Assembly: GCF_036898095.1 (NCBI RefSeq)
Contig: NC_090751.1
Span: 82,204,930-82,268,929, forward strand
Length of the DNA stretch: 64,000 nt
Direction: 5' to 3'
Origin: Palaemon carinicauda
Taxonomy: Eukaryota > Arthropoda > Malacostraca > Decapoda > Palaemonidae
The position numbers and the translations under genes were made by a program. Positions 50,116-60,495 of the stretch are shown in pieces (position 1 is the stretch's first letter; each line of letters opens with the position of its first letter). The notes beneath the pieces were generated by a model, which worked only from the letters and a program-made list of their open reading frames with translations, did not search any database and was not told the origin of the DNA.

Positions 50116-53100
50116 TCAGCACCGAGTTGGCCCACAGGTTGGTAACCTGGTGTGACAGGAACTCGATGGAGCGAGTGCTCGAGAGGAGGAAGGTCTCCAG
50201 GGCCTTCCTATTGCTCTCCATAGACAGATCCTCGGAGCGCAATAAGATGCCCAGAGAACCCAGCCAGACATCCAGCCACAAGTGGCCTGCATGGCACACT
50301 TCACGACCTCCTGGCTCAGGATCTCCGACGCCGAGAATGTCACCTGCTGGCCGGAGAGCTTCTCAAGTGGAACTCCCCTAGTAAACTCTTCCACCAAATG
50401 GTGGAGGGGAAGAGCGAGGCTAGACTCCCCCATGATCTCAAAATACCTACTCTGCTGTAGACGACGAGGTGGGAGGAGTCTGTTCCCGGCAGAGGAACGA
50501 CTGGAGGAGGCGAGGTCTGCGAGCTGAGCGTTGGCCCTGTCTCTGGCACTCTTCACCCCCTGGGACCAGGGCAGGGCCGCACTGGCCTTTGGGGGCTTCT
50601 AAGTTCCATAGACCTGATCCAGGACCGTGTCCTTGCACTCATGAGGGGCGATCTCCGGGTTCTTGAACCTGTTGAGCTGCCTCATCAGGCCCAAGACCTG
50701 CCAGAAGGCATGCTCAGACTCGTGCTGCTCTCCTCCCTGCGGACTGGCAGCTAAGTCTCCTGTCCCCGGAAGCTCTTCCTGGGGAGACACGTGGACGTTC
50801 TCCCAGAGTCTGGCTGGTTCCTGACGAATTCGCGAAAAGGACTTCGGAATTGTCTTGGAGTCCTTGGGTTCCCTCCTGGGTGGGATACAAGACTCCAGCA
50901 AAGAGGTCTGGAGGGTACCTTCCACGCGAGACGATTCCCCTTCACGAGGAGGAGACTCCCCCCTTGGTGCCGAGGGAGAGACCGCCGCCTCGCTGGATTC
51001 TCCTGAGGACGGATAGGCCTTGTCCACAGGAGAAGGAGAAAACGACTGCGAAGGGGATGGAGCCTTCCTGGCGGACTTCTTAGGAACCAACTTCTCCCTG
51101 GGAGAAGTCACCACGAAGTCCACTCCTCTCCTTCTCTTCAGCGGGGGGGAGGCCGTCGTTGGCTTGAGTCCTAGATCGGCGAGTGCTGGCTTCATAGCCT
51201 TCATTAATGCCCGCATCAGAGGACCAAACCAGGACTGCCGAGATACAGACACAGAGTCCGTAATTCTAGCTGGAGGGAAGGGGATCGCCTGACCCTTCGG
51301 AATGGACGCAACTGGGCCTACCTGCAAAAAAGAAGAAGAAAGTTGCCTTGACCTCTCCGACAATTCTTCCTTGTCCTGCGAGAGAGACCTGCGATTGCGC
51401 GGAGGTGATCCTGACTGCAACCTGGAAACACGCGTCCCTAATGCCGCCACGAGCTGCGGAACCCGACGAGAACGGGGGTCGCCCTGGCGCTCCACGGGGG
51501 AGTTTCCAATGGATCGCGCGCAAGGGGCTGCTGGAGCGCGGGCGCGTATTCGCGCGGAGATAAACGAGCGCGGGAGCGATTGCGAGCGGGCGAGTGGGCG
51601 CACGGGAGCGATCGCAAGCGGGAGAGTGGGCGCGCGGGCGAGCTGGCGAGTGGGCGCGTTGGCAAGGGAACGCGTTGGCGCGTGGGCGAAGGAACGCGCG
51701 GGAGCACAGGAGATCGCTGAGGGCCAGGAGAAAAGTACAGAGCAGGGGAACGATGGTGTCCTGGAGACCTGTGATGCGTGAGAGAGCGATGGCGAGTCGG
51801 CGAACGACCGCGCGTGGGCGAGCTGATCGCAAAAGACCTATGTCTGTCAAGATCCGGGTGGCACTAACGGGTAGGAGAGCGCTTGCGCGCAGGCGAAGGA
51901 TCGCGCGGGCAGTTAGGAGATCGCCGGGACTCAGGGGAACGCTGACGCGCTGGAGATCGCTGACGCGCAGGAGATCGCTGACGCGTTGGAGATCGCTGAC
52001 GCGCTGGAGATCGCTGGCGCGCAGGAAGACGACGCTTAGATTGCTGCACAGGAGCAAGAGGAGCGACGCGCAAAGGCGAACGCTCGCGAATGGGCTCAGG
52101 ATGGGAAGGCGCGTGGGCGTGCCGGAACTCTGGATGTACGCGCAGGAGACCGTGCGGGTTGCTGCGCAGGAGAAGGATGACGAGCAGGAACGCGTGGGCG
52201 AGGAGGAGTTAAATCCTTGCCCGCGTCCAGATCCGGAGATCTAGGGCGCGTGGGCGCGCAGGCCGCGTATCAGGAACTGGATGCGCAGGTGCGCGCTGAC
52301 GAGCAGATCTTGTCCGCTCAGGTGACCGTTGGCGCGCTGGGCGCGTAACAGGAACAGGAGGTTGTATGTTGTCCGCAGGAGAGCACTGGCGAGCAGGGGA
52401 CCGTTGCCCATCAGGAGAGTGCTGGCGATCAGGGGAGCGCTGACGAACAGGAGAGCGCTGGCGAGGTCAGTCAGGAGACTGCAAAGATGGAGAGCGCTTA
52501 CGCGCTACTGCGCGTAGGAGAGCGCGCAGGGGAACCCTGACGCGCAAGGGAAGCCCCCACACCGTGGGAGACATCCCTTTTCCCCGAAGGGACCGGTGCC
52601 CGTCGACTGACGAGTTCAGGAGTCTGCTGGCCATCTGCGCAGGAGGTGGAAGGTCTGGCAGGAGTAGGAGATCGCGAACGATCCCCGGAGAGATCTAAGG
52701 ACGCGGCTGCTACAGTCTGCTCCTGGCGAGGAGGATCCTCATCGGAGGACGGAGGAGGAGATGACTCGAAGAGGCGCCTCTTGACACCCTTATAGGGAGA
52801 CGGGAGGCCCCTGCGACGAAGAGGACGACGAGCCTTATGGCGAAGGCGGCCACGAGGGAGGTTATCAGGATCGTCGGTCCTCCGAAGAGGAGTCTCAGTC
52901 AGAGCGCTCCCCCGAGGGGGAGACGTAGCCACAGGAGAGACTGTGGGACCCACCTCCCCCTTCGAAGGATGTTCGGAAAGGGGAGGACAGCCTTCAGCAA
53001 CGTCAGCAACATCAGGAACCGCAGAGGTTTGACCAGACCCGTCGGAAGCCTCTGCCACCACGACGTCGACGATAGACAGAGGATCTACCTCTGCTATCAC

Positions 53101-53643
53101 CGGCGACTGCTTGACAGCGGCCCCCAACTGAATAAGGTCAAACATGGCTTCCTTGGAGGGCAGGCCCTTGAGCCCCAAGGAAGCCCAAAGCTGAAAAAGA
53201 TCATCATTAGAGACAGAGTTATCAACGTTATCAAAACCCTTCCCCGGGGGAGGAGGGGGAGCCGCCCCGCTATGGGAGGCGACGCCCTCTCCCGCACCCC
53301 GAGTTCGGGAAACAGAACAAGGGTCTGCGCTACCACTCGGAGGCCTCTCATGAGAGGCCGGACGAGTGGGAGCTTCAGAGGAGGTTTGGGCGGCGGAAGA
53401 AGAGTCCCTAGAGCCTTCCTCCTTCAAGGCAGCCCCTGAAGAAGAACAGTCTTTTTTGGATTCTTACGCCGGCGGGCAAACCTCTCCCACTAGGAGGCAG
53501 ACCACTCCCTACACTCACTGCACGTATTTTCCCTGTTACACCGTCGGCTTTGACACTGCGGGCAAAGGGTGTGAGGATCGGTATCCACCGCCAACATGAA
53601 GGTACCGCAAGGGCGGCCGGCGATCCCAGGGCACTTGCGCATG
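50116..53643 (-). pseudogene. gag: B4 gag, broken into several frames
   Basis: Start MRKCPGIAGRPCG at 53642. The frame stops (TAG) near 53490 where B1 has 'ASQWERF'. It resumes in 52498-53427 ('KEEGSRDSSSAAQTSSEAP'), passes through an SR-like CpG-rich block with several frame changes (51270-52500, RQRSPARQRSPTR), and continues at 50599-51603 to 'DTVLDQVYGT', stop, then 'ASAALPWSQGVKSARD' in frame 50116-50556. Units of the B1 45-residue type are not present; instead shorter 'gctggcgcgc'/'gagatcgctga' motifs repeat. Confidence 0.78.
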
Positions 53644-53763
53644 ATGAATACCAAAGGGCGAGGCCAACTTCCAAAAAACACAGCTGAGGAAAAGCAAAGA
53701 AAAAGATTAAGGCTGTCAACAACGAGGACGATAGACAGACACGTCTGCACATCGTCCGAGCCA

Positions 53764-53950
53764 AAAGTGAAGTGAGACAAATCACCGGTGTGTGGGGGGG
53801 AGGGGTAGCAAGCTACCCCTTCCCCTACCCCCGCTAACTAGCACGGGGGTAGTTAACCCTCGTTAAAATCTATTGGCTCGTCAATTTCAGCTACGCCGAA
53901 AGTAAACCCAATGTAAATAGCGTGGTTTGTATTTCGGTTACGGAACAAAT
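53764..53950 (-). repeat. Right inverted repeat of B4
   Basis: Complement of 46066-46269 with the right-specific outer end. Confidence 0.9.
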
Positions 53951-55049
53951 GTTGATTCGCCCACCTCTCTGAAATTTTTCCAAGTCCGCTTTTGATCCGC
54001 ACCATGACACGGGTAGCTCCTGCTTAGTTTCCAAACTTTCCCGATAGATAGAGCCCGTGTCATCCCATGCTAAGAATCATTCATTTTTACAATTTAATGC
54101 TGTCCCATTAATATACATTCTTACGCCTCTGTTAAGTTTGTAGTTGGTTGGGACACGTCCTTTACAGTGGCATTTGATACTGCTATAAAAATTATCATGA
54201 ATAGTTAGGTAGAGGAAAAGTTGTTATATTGCGGCGCTCCGTTCGCCTATCAGCTGGTGGCACAAGCCTGAACATTTATTGATGTTCGGACTTATGTTTT
54301 CGCTAATCCCGACAATCTACATTCTTAACCCCTTGGTAAGATTGTAGTTCGTTATGCCGAACACTAATTTGTTATATATACAATATAACCAAAGGTTAGG
54401 TTAGCCAACATCTAGTTAAGATGTTTCAGTAGATTAAGCCAGTGTCAAACAATCCACCCGAACTAACCTTTCGTTTCAGTGCGCTTGTAGGCCTACTTTT
54501 GTTTGCCACGTGATTTAAAAATGTTTAATATCCCCTGTGACCCAAGACTGACCTGACCATGAAGTTGGCCTTTCCAATGCTAACTGCCGTAATGGACAGA
54601 CAGGTTCCCTATAGTTTTTCTTTGAGCGGTGTGGTTAAGTTTATTACTCATATAGATCAGCTTGATGCATTGAGGACATTAGGGTTTTTAGACCTACAAG
54701 ACTTAGCAACTATGAATATTAAGGTAATCCTGAGTAACTTTTTTATTATTACAATGTGGTTAAGATATAATTTAGAGTGCTGCCCATCTTATAAAAATTT
54801 ACCCTTTTTTATTATTACATTGTGGTTGGGATATAATTTAAGGTGCTGCCCATCGCTTTTTTTTTGTGTAGGAGAGAGACCTAGGAAGGGGGTTTGGGGG
54901 CTTACCCCCGGCTAGGGGTTGTGACCTGGGAACTAGTAGGTTAGGATAGGTGGGTTTGTGATGTTTTTATGATAGTGATAGTGTCTGGAGGGTCGCAGGG
55001 GGGCGTTAGCCCGCCCCCCTGTTAGGTCATTAGGAAGGTAAGGACACGG
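53951..55049. other. Unassigned sequence ending in repeat D
   Basis: No supported gene. A 118-codon frame at 54559-54915 includes an imperfect duplication ('FFIITMWLRYNLECC', 'FFIITLWLGYNLRCC'; DNA 54739-54860) and looks like repeat DNA. 'tacattctta' followed by 'gtagtt(g/c)gtt' occurs twice (54114-54150, 54318-54350). The last 60 bp are repeat D. Confidence 0.5.
55042..55049. repeat. Target-site duplication of C1, left
   Basis: GGACACGG, repeated at 55886-55893. Repeat D at 45897 has a single GGACAAGG. Confidence 0.9.
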
Positions 55050-55885
55050 GGTGCTACTATAGTGTGAGGTCTACCGCCATATGTCGCCTACCCAGGTGGA
55101 GGGTGAGGTCTACCGCGTGACCAGCGTCTCAGAGCCCCGCACCTGGAACATGTGAACTGCCCAAATCCATCAAAAACGTGACCTGTCCACGTGACCTGCC
55201 CATATATAAGGAAGCAAATGGATCTCCTAAATCAGTTTTTCCCTCAGCCTAAAAAGAGATATCAGCATTCTACAGTGAAACACCAGCAACAGGAGCACAC
55301 ACACGCAGGCAATTGAGCGATCGTAGTTGGACGCTAAAACGATGATTCTGAAGAGATTAATGAGAGGTGTTGGTCGTCAGCTGTTCCAGTCTCATCTTGA
55401 TCTTTTTTGCTGGAAGGTGATGAGAAAAAATTTCCAACGATCTATTTGTGTCATTCTTACAGGATGTTCGAAATGTGTATCGCTAGAATAAATGTATGGA
55501 AATATATGATAACCTGTTTAATGTACGAAGTATATCGCTAGAATAAATGTTTGGAAATATATGATAACCTGTTTGATATACGAAGTGTATCGCTAGAATA
55601 AATGCATGGAAATATATGATAACCTGTTTGATGTACGAAGAGTGTATCGCTAGAATAAATGTATGGAAATATATGATAACATGTTTATTTTTACTTATAT
55701 TCCTTTTTTTAAAGTAATTAGAAATCCAATTATCTATTTAAGTCATTTTTAATATATGTTTAAATTAAGTGTTTATTGCTTAAACAAATGTATGAAATGT
55801 TTTGTCTATGAGGGACGAATAATTTAGCGGTAGACCTCACGCTATAGTACTAACAGGAGGTAGACCTCACGCTATAGTAGCACCG
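55050..55885. mobile_element. C1: 836 bp TIR element with internal tandem repeats
   Basis: Ends GGTGCTACTATAGTGTGAGG and CCTCACGCTATAGTAGCACC are inverted (25 of 26 nt in the full terminal repeat). 8 bp duplications flank it. Subterminal copies of GAGGTCTACC (left) and GGTAGACCTC (right) are repeated. No ORF of use, so non-autonomous. 8 bp duplications occur in hAT, P and Merlin superfamilies; the termini do not decide between them. Confidence 0.85.
55476..55699. repeat. 57 bp tandem array in C1
   Basis: About four units of 'tgtatcgctagaataaatg' plus 'atggaaatatatgataac' and 'ctgtttgatgtacgaag'. Unit starts at 55476, 55531, 55586 and 55643. Confidence 0.9.
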
Positions 55886-55893
55886 GACACGGA
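55886..55893. repeat. Target-site duplication of C1, right
   Basis: GGACACGG, followed by 'attgtaggtcagg' which continues repeat D. Confidence 0.9.
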
Positions 55894-55980
55894 TTGTAGG
55901 TCAGGTTAGGGGGGGGGAAGTTTGGGTTAGTTGTTATCCATTTTTCCCGCAGGTTTCTGACATTTATGCGTGAAGTGGCC

Positions 55981-56250
55981 CTAGTATGTAGATTATTGGC
56001 ACAGGCCTTTACAAATTTAGTGAATTCATTATTTCTTTCTGTTAAACTTCCCGTGAAAAAGTCAATTAGTGACATTTTTCACTGTATTTCCTGACAATCG
56101 CAACACTGTCCTAGTATGTAGTACGTTGGGACAAGCATTTACAAAACTGGTGAATTCATTATTTCATCCTGTTAAACTTCCCGTGAAAAATTTGATTGGT
56201 GACGATTTTTACTCTATTGTCTGACGATCGCGACCCTGTCCTAGTATGTG
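55981..56250. repeat. 130 bp tandem duplication
   Basis: Two units plus the start of a third, with about 15-20% divergence; both hold 'gtgaattcattattt' and 'gttaaacttcccgtgaaaaa'. Confidence 0.88.
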
Positions 56251-56316
56251 AACTTGAATGTTTTAAAGGGTGGTTGGAGAATCGATTCCTATAGCGGCAA
56301 AAAGCTATGAATAGCT

Positions 56317-56653
56317 ATTTCCTGGTGGGGGGGGGGTGCAAACATGCCCTTTTTCTTGTTTTCCATATAATAGGTGTTTTAGTGTGAAATAGTGTTTTTT
56401 TGGGGGGGGCTAGAGTTTGGAGTCCAATAGCTCATAAACTGTTATTTGCTGCAGGTTTAAACCATCATAAATGTTCAAAACACCATTTCCTGGCGGGGGG
56501 GGGGGCTAAACATGCCCTTATTCTCGTGTTCTCCAAATAATAGCTGTTTTTGTGTGAGATATTGGTTCTTCAGGGGGCTGGGGTTAGGAGTCCAATAGCT
56601 CAAGATCGCTTATTTGCCGCCGGTTTAACCCATCAGAAACGTTCAAAACACCT
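56317..56653. repeat. 168 bp tandem duplication
   Basis: Shared blocks: 'atttcctgg' plus G-run, 'aacatgccctt', 'gagtccaatagctca', 'gttcaaaacacc'. Confidence 0.88.
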
Positions 56654-57127
56654 ATAATTACAGCGTTTTCTCTCTTTTGACAAAAATCATATTGTTTTCT
56701 TAGAAAAAAAATTACCTCCATTTTTTAATGCACAAGGGAGGAACTGCCGCTGACATACAAAGGCTCCGTTGGCTGTAAATCATTACTAATACCCCTGTAA
56801 GTTAACATAGAATTGTTATTAATAATATTACAACTTAAGACTGGCCAGATAGAAAATGGCTCAAGAAAGGCTAAATTTTCGTTCCTAACTTACGGTAACC
56901 AAGGGTTTAACTATACTTACCAGTAATTCACACGACAGAAAAGTAGGTTATTCATTTATCTAAATAAGTTTATGTAACTTGCAGTCGTTAATTTTCTTAA
57001 AACACTTAAATTTTGGTAGGATACAGCTACGCAATCGAGTCCGTTTAAGTTCTTTTAGTTCCGTCTAGTATCGTAATCTTGGGTCGTAACCTTTGCAACG
57101 GCCACCCTCTGTTGTCTTTCTTGGTTT

Positions 57128-57132
57128 AGCTT

Positions 57133-57215
<83 letters not shown>

Positions 57216-57452
57216 TTTGTTGTTGTTGTTGTTGTTGTTGTTGTTAAAGTTGGAAAAGTAGGATGCTCTTAGCCCAAGGGTTCCAACAGGAAAAATAGCC
57301 CAGTGAGGAAAGGAAATTAGGATTGATTGATTGATTTAAAGTTTTCAGGCATCCTGACAAGGAAATAAGGAAATAAATAAACTACGAGAGGTAATTGACA
57401 ATAAAAATAGAATATTTTAGGAACAGTAAAAACATTAAGATAAACCTTTAAT
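57128..57452 (+). repeat. Repeat E copy 2, first segment
   Basis: (ATT)n and (TTG)n to 57245, then 'gttggaaaagtaggatgctc', 'agcccagtgaggaaaggaaa', 'aggaacagtaaaaacattaa'. Interrupted by a LINE tail at 57321-57358 and by C2 at 57453. Confidence 0.85.
57321..57358 (-). mobile_element. 38 bp LINE 3'-end insertion
   Basis: 'gattgattgattgatttaaa' and 'gttttcaggcatcctgac' match the 3' end of the LINE at 9019. Flanks 'aaggaaattag' (57310-57320) and 'aaggaaataag' (57359-57369) are an 11 bp duplication with one mismatch; E copy 1 has one such copy. A severely 5'-truncated LINE insertion. Confidence 0.85.
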
Positions 57453-57524
57453 ATGTGCTACTATAGTGTGAGGTCTATAAAAAAGGAAGCAAATGGAGCT
57501 CCTAAATGCTAAGGGCCGACCAGA

Positions 57525-58172
57525 GGAATGGCCCATGCCAAAGAGAACTGTTGTCTATAATCCACACAATCTCTAGGATACAGTTCAATAGGCAGGGGAA
57601 TGGCCCATGCCAATGAAAACTGTTGTCTATAATCCACACAACCTCTGGGATACAGTTCAATAGGCAGGGGAATGGCCCATGCCAATGAAAACTGTTGTCT
57701 ATAATCCACACAATCTCTAGGATACAGTTCAATAGGCAGGGGAATGGCCCATGCCAATGAAAACTGTTGTCTATAATCCACACAATCTCTAGGATACAGT
57801 TCAATAGGCAGGGGAATGGCCCATGCCAATGAAAACTGTTGTCTATAATCCACACAATCTCTAGGATACAGTTCAATAGGCAGGGGAATGGCCCATGCCA
57901 ATGAAAACTGTTGTCTATAATCCACACAATCTCTAGGATACAGTTCAATAGGCAGGGGAATGGCCCATGCCAATGAAAACTGTTGTCTATAATCCACACA
58001 ATCTCTAGGATACAGTTCAATAGGCAGGGGAATGGCCCATGCCAATGAAAACTGTTGTCTATAATCCACACAATCTCTAGGATACAGTTCAATGGGCAGG
58101 GGAATGGCCCATGCCAATGAAAACTGTTGTCTATAATCCACACAATCTCTGGGATATAGTTCAATAGGCAGA
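57525..58172. repeat. 72 bp minisatellite, 9 units
   Basis: 'ggaatggcccatgccaatga' starts a unit every 72 bp from 57525 to 58101. Units are nearly identical. Because 72 is a multiple of three, two minus-strand frames stay open (e.g. 57502-58236, with NCILEIVWIIDNSFHWHG repeats); I regard this as incidental. Confidence 0.97.
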
Positions 58173-58532
58173 TCCATACCATAAATGTGGTTCTGTTATG
58201 CAGGAAAAAAAGAAAGCTTAACAGAGGAGATTTCAAGCCTGTGTTACGTTGCCCTCGAAAGGGTTGTCAAACTACACGTCTGTTCGTACAGGGAATCAAT
58301 TTTTCCATCATACGGACATGAACAACAAATTGCACTGCAACCTCAGCCTGTGTGAAATATTAGAATTAATATTTCTCTTTATATTGGTTACACAAAACGA
58401 TGATTCTGAAGAGATTTATGCGAGGTGTTGGTCGTCAGCTGTTCCAGTCTCATCTTGATCATTTTTGCTGGAAGGTGATGAGAAAAAAAAATTCCAGTGA
58501 TCTATTTGTGTCATTCTTAGATGTACGAAGTG

Positions 58533-58760
58533 TGTATCGCTAGAATAAATGTATGGAAATATATGATAACCCGTTTGATGTATGAAGAGTGTATCGCTAG
58601 AATAAATGTATGGAAATATATGATAACCCGTTTGATGTATGAAGAGTGTATCGCTAGAATAAATATATGGAAATATGTGATAACATGTTTGATGTACGAA
58701 GAGTGTACCGCTAGAATAAATGTGTGGAAATATATGATAACATGTTTATTTTTACCTTTA
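58533..58760. repeat. 57 bp tandem array in C2
   Basis: Units start at 58533, 58590, 58647 and 58704; the same repeat as in C1. Confidence 0.93.
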
Positions 58761-59400
58761 TTAATTTTTTTTAATGTAACTAGTATTCCAATTATCTATT
58801 TAAGTAATTTCTAAGATATGTTTAAATTAAATGCTTATTGCTTAAACAAATGTATGAGATGCTTTTTATCTATGAGGGACGAATAATTCAGCAGTAGACT
58901 TCTGCAAGGAAAATAACTATTAAAGTTAGAAGATTGTAAAATGTAATAATCATGATCACTTATTTCTATTATGTGTTTGTACAACTTTATTTTAATAGAT
59001 ATTTTTAAGATTTAGTTTTGAGTCATTAGTAAATGATTAGTTTAGAAATGTATCTAAATATGCAGGCACATTGCTTAATTGTACATTTGGTGAAACAATA
59101 TTTCCATAAAGGATTTGGATAATATTTGTTCTTTTCTGATATGCGACTTTTTAAACCATTTTCCTTAAAAACTTTCTCACAGGAAGTATTTTGTAACGAA
59201 ATTTAGTCATCAAAATAGCTTATAATATTAATTTTTTCTGAAATAGAAATGTTATTTTCAACGGGATAATGAAGAAAACTGAACTTTTGCAAAGCAAGCT
59301 AATGCTGAATGGTACTCTTTCGCGGGCCAATGGAGCTCTGTGACGTCACGAAACTTACCCCCACTTAACGTTTACCCCTCTAATCCCCGCTAACCCCCAA
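58761..59400. other. AT-rich part of C2
   Basis: No ORF or repeat recognised. Confidence 0.5.
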
Positions 59401-59493
59401 TTTACCTGCGCGTGGGTAGACCTCGTATTCTATAGACCTTGCCTCATGCTATAGTACTAACGGGAGGTAGATCTCACGCTATAGTAGCACCCC

Positions 59494-59975
<482 letters not shown>

Positions 59976-60141
59976 TTCATTTAATATTTCTTTTCTACAT
60001 TTCCACATCCACAATTGTCTATCACAAACAGTAGCGGGAATTTTATAATGTCTTCTTTCTCTTCTGGCTGTGCTGTCTTTAATAAAATGCATTACGTTTG
60101 GTTATGTCATCTTCTTCCTATTCACATAATTTGCATTTTTG

Positions 60142-60495
60142 GGCTCAAGCCATGGCGTCCTGATGGAAGGTTCCTGTTTGGTAGCTTCCTTGGGTATAAG
60201 ACTACTAAGATATTCCCAGAGAATTTAACCACAGGTTATCACAGAATTCTAACTTCTGGAGCGAGTATCTCAAAGGTTTCCCTTTAAGACATCGTAATAC
60301 AACAGGGGACACGCATGTCTGGTCGTGCCACATAGCTATCTCCACCCCGAACAGAGTTAACGCTTCGGTGTGTAAGGGCTGAGAATAGCTGGGAGCCGTT
60401 CCACAGCTAATCTCACTCGTGGCTACTACTGATACTCGAGACGTAAACAAACGGACGCCATTGCTCTAATGACGTCACGCGCGTCTTTATCCTTT
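60142..60495 (+). repeat. Left inverted repeat of A2
   Basis: Aligns with 5556-5918, including 'gtcctgatggaaggttcc' and 'tcgagacgtaaacaaacgg'. Its partner is outside the window. Confidence 0.88.

Larger units (their letters stand above)
46066..53950 (-). mobile_element. B4: family-B DIRS-like element
   Basis: 7.9 kb. Left end 'atgacaaattcggagataat', right end 'cggttacggaacaaat'. Inverted repeats 46066-46269 and 53764-53950, internal complementary region 46319-46418. Gag, RT, RNase H and YR follow the B1 order. It has different lesions from B1: an in-frame deletion in RT motif A, a stop and frameshift in YR, and several breaks in gag. Confidence 0.9.
55894..57127. other. Unassigned sequence with two tandem duplications
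   Basis: 55981-56240 is a 130 bp unit twice ('ctagtatgta' at 55981, 56111 and, as 'ctagtatgtg', 56241). 56317-56653 is a 168 bp unit twice ('atttcctgg' at 56317 and 56485), each with a G-run. No gene supported in the rest. Confidence 0.6.
57453..59491. mobile_element. C2: 2.0 kb relative of C1 with a minisatellite
   Basis: Left end 'gtgctactatagtgtgaggt', right end 'tctcacgctatagtagcacc'; duplication CCTTTAAT (57445-57452 and 59492-59499, extendable to 10 by 'at'). Shares with C1 the block 'ttggtcgtcagctgttccag' and the 57 bp array. It additionally holds the 72 bp minisatellite and about 700 bp of AT-rich sequence (58760-59400). Confidence 0.83.

Noticed and set aside
54559..54915. 118-codon ORF with two FFIIT.WL repeats
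   Set aside because: The repeat is a DNA-level duplication in dispersed-repeat surroundings; no homologue recognised and no second copy with a conserved frame.
57525..58172. CRISPR-like array
   Set aside because: Units are directly adjacent with no variable spacers, and the genome is eukaryotic; it is a minisatellite.
57502..58236. 244-codon ORF of perfect 24-residue repeats
   Set aside because: Produced by the 72 bp minisatellite; a second frame on the same strand is equally open, which shows that openness comes from the period, not from selection.
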